Shown here one piece after another: positions 5,397 to 9,617 of a stretch of DNA of 9,617 nucleotides; the first letter of the stretch is position 1, and each line of letters begins with the position of its first letter. A model generated the notes under the pieces. That model did no database searches. It saw only the letters and a program-made list of their open reading frames with translations, and was not told the origin of the DNA. The stretch is taken from contig DKVF01000028.1 of NCBI GenBank assembly GCA_002491065.1, positions 1-9,617 of the forward strand, given 5' to 3'. The position numbers and the translations under genes were made by a program. The DNA comes from Peptococcaceae bacterium UBA7185 (lineage in GTDB: Bacteria > Bacillota > Peptococcia > Peptococcales > Peptococcaceae).

Positions 5397-6107
5397 TTAC
5401 AATGGTTTTTTTTGCGGTGTGCCCGCTTTACGGGGATATTTTTTCGGCGTGTCCTTTACTTTTTCAATCACTGCCAAATTGCGAGTATAAGCACCGTCAG
5501 CCAAGGTAAATTGCTGCACGTCTACGACCTTTCCCCCTAATTCCTTCAGGGCATTGCCGCTTTCTTTTATTTCATTTTCCAATTCAGGCCCTTTCAGAGC
5601 AATGAAGATACCGCCTTTTTTGACAAAAGGCAGACAAATCTCCAACAATACCGGCATACGAGCTACCGCTCTGGCAGTAGCAATATCATATTGCTGCCGA
5701 TATTGCGGCTTTATTCCAAACTCCTCCGCCCGTCCATGCACAGCCTTTACATCTTTCAGTTGCAATTTTTGATATACTTCCTGCAAAAACAGAATGCGTT
5801 TATTTAAGGAATCAAACAATGTCAAATCCAATTCCGGCTCCATAATTTTTAACGGCACACCAGGAAATCCGGCGCCAGTACCAATATCAATCATAGATTT
5901 TTTCTGTATATCCGATGCTACCCGCAACAGACAAACAGAATCTACAAAGTGCTTATAGGATACTTCCACAGGATCTTCTATCGCTGTGAGATTCATTTTT
6001 TGATTCCACTCCATGAGCAACTCATAATAGGTGACGAATTGCTCTGTTTGTTGTGCTGTAAGTGTAAATCCTTCACTGATAAAGGCATTTTCCAAAATAT
6101 CTTTCAT
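5397..6107 (-). CDS. rsmG: 16S rRNA (guanine-N7) methyltransferase RsmG (GidB)
   Basis: 236 residues, the usual family length. RsmG methylates N7 of G527 (E. coli numbering) in the 530 loop of 16S rRNA using S-adenosylmethionine; its loss gives low-level streptomycin resistance in several bacteria. Visible signatures are WNQKMNLTAI (34-43), KHFVDS (52-57), the SAM-binding loop IDIGTGAGFPG (73-83), the ATARAVA motif and FIALKGP. The C-terminus ends in a Lys/Pro-rich tail (DTPKKYPRKAGTP), also common in the family. The ATG overlaps the mnmG stop as ATGA (6104-6107), and AAGGAG sits 7 bases upstream inside mnmG, indicating translational coupling. Confidence 0.96.
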   Translation of the reverse strand: MKDILENAFISEGFTLTAQQTEQFVTYYELLMEWNQKMNLTAIEDPVEVSYKHFVDSVCLLRVASDIQKKSMIDIGTGAGFPGVPLKIMEPELDLTLFDSLNKRILFLQEVYQKLQLKDVKAVHGRAEEFGIKPQYRQQYDIATARAVARMPVLLEICLPFVKKGGIFIALKGPELENEIKESGNALKELGGKVVDVQQFTLADGAYTRNLAVIEKVKDTPKKYPRKAGTPQKKPL

Positions 6108-8002
6108 GCCTTAGCTCCTTCCTGACGGCGCTGCTGTTCTAAATACACCAACAATACAGAAATATCTGCAGGAGACACGCCGGAAATGCGAGAGGCCTGT
6201 CCTACCGACACAGGCTTAATTTTATTCAATTTTTGCTTTGCTTCATTGCGTAAACCTGTAATCAAGCTGTAGTCCAGATCTTCAGATAAACGGCGATTTT
6301 CGATTTTTTCCATGCGGGCAACCTGCTCCATCTGCAATTTAATATATCCCTCATATTTAATCTGCACTTCTACCTGCTCCCGCACATTTGCCGGAAGCTC
6401 TCCATCTCCAATCCCTACCACAATCAAATCATCATAGGTAATTTGCGGACGTTTTAACAATTCTGCAGCAGGCAGACCGTGTTTTAGCGGTGCACTGTCC
6501 CGCTCTGCCAAAATATCCTGTATGCTTTGCAGATTACAGGATACTGTAGTATGACTTAACCGTTCTATTTCTTTCTCAATTGCTTCCTTTCTTGCACAAA
6601 AAGAAGCATAACGCACATCATCCACCAACCCTATTGCCCGTCCTTTTTCTGTCAAACGCAGATCAGCATTATCCTGTCGCAACAGCAGCCGATATTCTGC
6701 ACGGGAGGTCAGCATACGATAAGGCTCATTGGTGCCTTTTGTTACCAAATCATCAATCAATACACCAATATATCCCTCATACCGTTTTAATATAAGGGGT
6801 TCTTTTCCTTCCAGCTTCAAGCAGGCGTTGATACCTGCCATCAATCCCTGGGCAGCAGCTTCCTCATAACCGGAAGTTCCGTTAATCTGTCCCGCAGTAA
6901 ATAAATTTTCTATCACCTTAGTTTCCAGAGAAGGTTTTAGCTGCAGCGGATCAATACAATCGTACTCTATCGCATAAGCGGGTCGCATCATTTCTACTTT
7001 TTCCAGACCGGGAATGGTGCGAATCATTTGCAGCTGCACTTCCTCCGGCAAGCTGGAGGAAAAACCCTGTACATACATCTCCTGCGTATTTAAGCCTTCT
7101 GGCTCAATAAACAATTGATGCTGACTTTTATCACTGAAGCGCACAATCTTGTCTTCGATAGACGGACAATACCGCGGACCGGTGCCCTCAATAAATCCAG
7201 AAAACAGCGGTGATCTGTCCAAATTATTGCGAATAATTTCATGAGTGCGTTGATTTGTATAGGTCAACCAGCAGGGCTGCATTTCTTTTTCATTGCTATG
7301 TTCAGTAAGAAAAGAGAAAAACAAATTTTCTTCTCCATCCTGGCGGGACATTTTGCTGAAATCAATGGTACGCTTATCCACACGAGCAGGTGTCCCTGTT
7401 TTGAAGCGCACTACTTTCAAGCCAAGCTCCTTCATATTACCAGACAGCAGCTTAGCAGAACGCTGGCCATTCGGTCCACATTCTTCCGAGTATTCTCCGA
7501 TAATAACGCGACCTTTCAAATACGTTCCGGTAGCTAAAATCACAGTCTTTGCCAGATAGGTAGCGCCTGTCTGTCCTACTACCCCTTTTACTATGCCATC
7601 TTCCACTACCAACCGGTCAACAATCATCTGTTTTACAGCTAAATTTTCCTGCGTTTGCAGCGTTTTTGTCATTTCTTGCTGATATTCATATTTATCAGCC
7701 TGTGCCCGCAATGAATGTACCGCAGGCCCTTTTGTAGTATTGAGCATACGAACTTGAATCTGCGTCTTATCAATATTTCTAGCCATTTCGCCGCCCAACG
7801 CATCAATTTCCCGCACTAAATGCCCTTTCGCTGGTCCACCGATGGACGGATTGCAGGGCATAAAAGCAATATTGCTCATATCCACTGTAACGATCAATGT
7901 TTTATGGCCCATTCGTGCTGCCGCCAATGCCGCTTCACAGCCTGCATGTCCAGCACCTACCACCACCACATCATATTCATCTGCAATATACTCAATTGGC
8001 AT
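6104..8002 (-). CDS. mnmG: tRNA uridine-34 5-carboxymethylaminomethyl modification enzyme MnmG (GidA)
   Basis: FAD enzyme that, with MnmE, installs cmnm5 (or nm5) at wobble U34 of tRNAs reading two-codon boxes. The FAD-binding GAGHAG loop is at 16-21, followed by the conserved PCNPSIGG (C50) and, further on, RYCPSIEDK with the second catalytic Cys. GTPAR, PEGLN, the C-terminal FAD-contact GQINGTSGYEEAAAQG, and the MnmE-binding helical domain (YEGYIKLQ ... ISGVSPADISVLL) are all intact. I choose ATG 8002-8000 (632 residues) because GAGGTGA lies 5 bases upstream and the product then starts just before the FAD strand, as in relatives. An in-frame ATG at 8038 would add 12 residues (MSSLNKNDEVKK) but has no ribosome binding site. 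It lies 56 bases after mnmE. Confidence 0.97.
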   Translation of the reverse strand: MPIEYIADEYDVVVVGAGHAGCEAALAAARMGHKTLIVTVDMSNIAFMPCNPSIGGPAKGHLVREIDALGGEMARNIDKTQIQVRMLNTTKGPAVHSLRAQADKYEYQQEMTKTLQTQENLAVKQMIVDRLVVEDGIVKGVVGQTGATYLAKTVILATGTYLKGRVIIGEYSEECGPNGQRSAKLLSGNMKELGLKVVRFKTGTPARVDKRTIDFSKMSRQDGEENLFFSFLTEHSNEKEMQPCWLTYTNQRTHEIIRNNLDRSPLFSGFIEGTGPRYCPSIEDKIVRFSDKSQHQLFIEPEGLNTQEMYVQGFSSSLPEEVQLQMIRTIPGLEKVEMMRPAYAIEYDCIDPLQLKPSLETKVIENLFTAGQINGTSGYEEAAAQGLMAGINACLKLEGKEPLILKRYEGYIGVLIDDLVTKGTNEPYRMLTSRAEYRLLLRQDNADLRLTEKGRAIGLVDDVRYASFCARKEAIEKEIERLSHTTVSCNLQSIQDILAERDSAPLKHGLPAAELLKRPQITYDDLIVVGIGDGELPANVREQVEVQIKYEGYIKLQMEQVARMEKIENRRLSEDLDYSLITGLRNEAKQKLNKIKPVSVGQASRISGVSPADISVLLVYLEQQRRQEGAKA

Positions 8003-8007
8003 TTTTT

Positions 8008-8014
8008 TCACCTC
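8008..8014 (-). promoter_or_regulatory. Ribosome binding site deciding the mnmG start
   Basis: GAGGTGA on the minus strand, 5 bases before ATG 8002-8000. The same heptamer is used at mnmE (9448-9454). The upstream ATG at 8038 has no comparable element, so the shorter mnmG product is preferred. Confidence 0.75.
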
Positions 8015-8058
8015 ATCGTTTTTATTCAAACTGCTCATCTATCAAAAATACTCTATAT

Positions 8059-9441
8059 TTATTTCCCCAGACAAAACTTAGAAAAGATCTGATCCAGTAA
8101 ATCATCCTCTATTGTCTCACCGGTAATTTTGCCCAGCTTCTCCCATGCATTCTGCAAATCAATCACCAAAAAATCTACCGACAAACCGGACCGCAAACCG
8201 TCCAAAAAGTGTTTCACATGAACAAGGCTTTCCTCTAAAACTTGAATATGCCGTATATTAGTCACCATAATCTGATTGCTAATTTCCAACGTGCCGGAGA
8301 AAAATAAATCGGTAATTTTCTGCTCCAACTGCTCCAAACCAGTTCTCTCCCGCGCAGAAATTTGCAAAACAGACTCTTTGCCCACTTTTTTTATGATTGT
8401 ATCAAATAATGCTTCCTCTATGCCCAAATCACTCTTATTTAGGAGATAGAGCACTGTCTGCCCATCCAATTCTTTCAGCATAGATATATCTTCTTCAGTC
8501 ATTCCATGTGCAGCATCCAACACGTACAATACCAAATCTGCATTCTGCACAAATTGTCTTGCACGGTCCACGCCAATCTGTTCTACTAAATTATTTGTCT
8601 CCCGAATGCCAGCCGTATCTACAATTTTTAAAGGGATCCCGTTCAAATTGATATATTCCTCTATCACATCCCGCGTCGTTCCGGGAATATCCGTAACAAT
8701 CGCCCGTTCTTGTCCTAACAATGCATTTAACAGACTGGATTTTCCTACGTTTGGCTTTCCGGCAATAACTACGCGCAATCCATCGCGAATGAGTTTTCCT
8801 TTTTGCGCATTTTGCAGCACAGAAGTGATATTTTCTCGTATGAGAGAAGCCCGATTGATAAACTGTTCTGCTGTCAGCCGCTCGATATCATCATCGGGAT
8901 AATCAATATCTGCTTGAATAAAAGCAATCATTTCCAATAAATCAGCCCGCAATGTTTTCACCATACCGGATACAGTACCCTGCAGCTGTGATAAAGCTAA
9001 ATCTACGCCGCGCTCCGTTTTTGCCTGCACAATATCCATAATAGACTCAGCCTGTGCCAAATCTAATCTGCCGTTCAAAAAAGCACGCTTACTATATTCT
9101 CCTTGTTCGGCCATTCTTGCACCTAAGGACAAAATCAACTGCAAAGTTTGCTTCAGCACGACCATACCGCCATGACATTGTACTTCTACGATGTCTTCAC
9201 CAGTAAAACTTCGAGGCCCAAGCATCAACAAAAATAATGCCTCGTCAATTTTTTTATCATTCGCTTCATCATATACATATCCATAATGGATGGTATGGCT
9301 CTCAGCAGTATGTAAATTTGACTTACCTTTATACAATTTTCCAGCAATATTCACCGCTCCCGGTCCGCTTATACGGATAATACCAACACTGCTCTCTCCA
9401 ACAGCAGTTACCAAAGCTGCAATCGTATCCTGTTGCAACAA
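8059..9441 (-). CDS. mnmE: tRNA modification GTPase MnmE (TrmE, ThdF)
   Basis: 460 residues, full length. MnmE is the potassium-activated GTPase partner of MnmG in wobble-uridine modification. The N-terminal tetrahydrofolate-binding domain (about 1-118) starts with DTIAALVTAVGESSVGIIRISG. The G domain shows G1 GKPNVGKSS (228-236), the switch region TDIPGTTRD (250-258), G3 DTAG (275-278) and G4 NKSD (335-338). The C-terminus ends in the conserved CLGK (C457). The start is TTG (9441-9439), with GAGGTGA 6 bases upstream; the next codon is also TTG, and no in-frame ATG fits. First gene of the run mnmE-mnmG-rsmG-DUF5714-GNAT. Confidence 0.97.
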   Translation of the reverse strand: MLQQDTIAALVTAVGESSVGIIRISGPGAVNIAGKLYKGKSNLHTAESHTIHYGYVYDEANDKKIDEALFLLMLGPRSFTGEDIVEVQCHGGMVVLKQTLQLILSLGARMAEQGEYSKRAFLNGRLDLAQAESIMDIVQAKTERGVDLALSQLQGTVSGMVKTLRADLLEMIAFIQADIDYPDDDIERLTAEQFINRASLIRENITSVLQNAQKGKLIRDGLRVVIAGKPNVGKSSLLNALLGQERAIVTDIPGTTRDVIEEYINLNGIPLKIVDTAGIRETNNLVEQIGVDRARQFVQNADLVLYVLDAAHGMTEEDISMLKELDGQTVLYLLNKSDLGIEEALFDTIIKKVGKESVLQISARERTGLEQLEQKITDLFFSGTLEISNQIMVTNIRHIQVLEESLVHVKHFLDGLRSGLSVDFLVIDLQNAWEKLGKITGETIEDDLLDQIFSKFCLGK

Positions 9442-9617
9442 AACTATTCACCTCATTTTTTGTCTAGCATTTTCCTATATACCTTATATACAATATGTTC
9501 TTTAATTCTTTTTTTATAAAAATATAGAAAGATACAGACGTTTATGCTTTATTTTACTACATTTTTAAGCAAAAGAAAATTAAAAGCGTAAGAAATCCTC
9601 AGAAATGATGGAAAAAT
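9442..9617. other. AT-rich region upstream of mnmE
   Basis: 176 bases, strongly AT-rich, with the mnmE ribosome binding site (9448-9454). Several TATA-like hexamers are present on the minus strand (for example near 9480-9490 and 9520), but none has a convincing -35 partner. The promoter probably lies here, though I cannot place it. No supported gene end or start is visible at the right edge. Confidence 0.4.

Noticed and set aside
7241..8100. Several plus-strand ORFs of 67-98 codons
   Set aside because: All are antisense to mnmG, which is intact and highly conserved; none has an SD or a known motif.
9580..9615. Minus-strand open stretch ending FSIISEDFLRF-stop, as a possible C-terminus of an upstream gene such as jag
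   Set aside because: Only 11 codons are visible, the sequence does not resemble the Jag C-terminus, and other frames are equally plausible.
9602..9617. ATGATGGAAAAA at the right edge as a plus-strand gene start
   Set aside because: No ribosome binding site and only a few codons in the window.
1..9617. CRISPR array, toxin-antitoxin pair, phage genes or a defence system
   Set aside because: No spaced repeats, integrase, transposase or defence-type domains are visible on either strand.

Overview
The window looks like a chromosomal segment of a low-GC, Gram-positive-type Bacillota bacterium, probably an anaerobe from the Clostridia or a neighbouring class. That is an inference from three things: the minus-strand order mnmE, mnmG, rsmG ... 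noc, which is the classic origin-proximal cluster of this phylum; good GGAGG-type ribosome binding sites with frequent TTG starts; and a cell-wall-sorted surface protein. I cannot name the genus.

Layout on the plus strand: positions 1-1530 hold the 3' part of a large surface protein (5' end outside the window). It has three consecutive isopeptide-type beta-sandwich domains, a Pro/Asn/Asp stalk, a VKTGD sorting motif, one membrane segment and a basic tail. A hairpin-rich spacer follows (1531-1904), with one terminator-like hairpin for each of the two converging genes and a tiny ORF encoding a signal-peptide-like sequence.

Everything else is on the minus strand, read from right to left. mnmE (9441-8059) and mnmG (8002-6104) encode the two subunits of the tRNA wobble-uridine (cmnm5U34) enzyme. 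rsmG (6107-5397) encodes the 16S rRNA m7G methyltransferase and overlaps mnmG by ATGA. It is followed by a Cys-rich zinc-ribbon/DUF5714 protein (5388-4672) and a GNAT acetyltransferase (4671-4177) whose start codon directly abuts the preceding stop. These five genes read as one operon. After a 207-bp AT-rich gap come noc (3969-3100), a ParB-family nucleoid occlusion protein, and a small DUF6054-type protein (3087-2749), closed by a clear intrinsic terminator (2703-2683). A separate unit encodes a Cys-rich Mn-type superoxide dismutase (2558-1905), preceded by a 16-bp palindrome that could be an operator.

How the genes fit together: the right two thirds is conserved housekeeping (translation fidelity plus chromosome/division coordination) with two poorly characterised passengers, DUF5714 and DUF6054. 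The left third is accessory: oxidative stress defence and cell-surface adhesion. The usual soj-spo0J (parA-parB) pair does not follow noc here. I found no mobile element, CRISPR array, tRNA, rRNA or recognisable defence system. The best leads are the Cys-rich SOD with its palindrome, the DUF5714-GNAT junction inside the RNA-modification operon, and the surface protein with DNA-level domain duplication.
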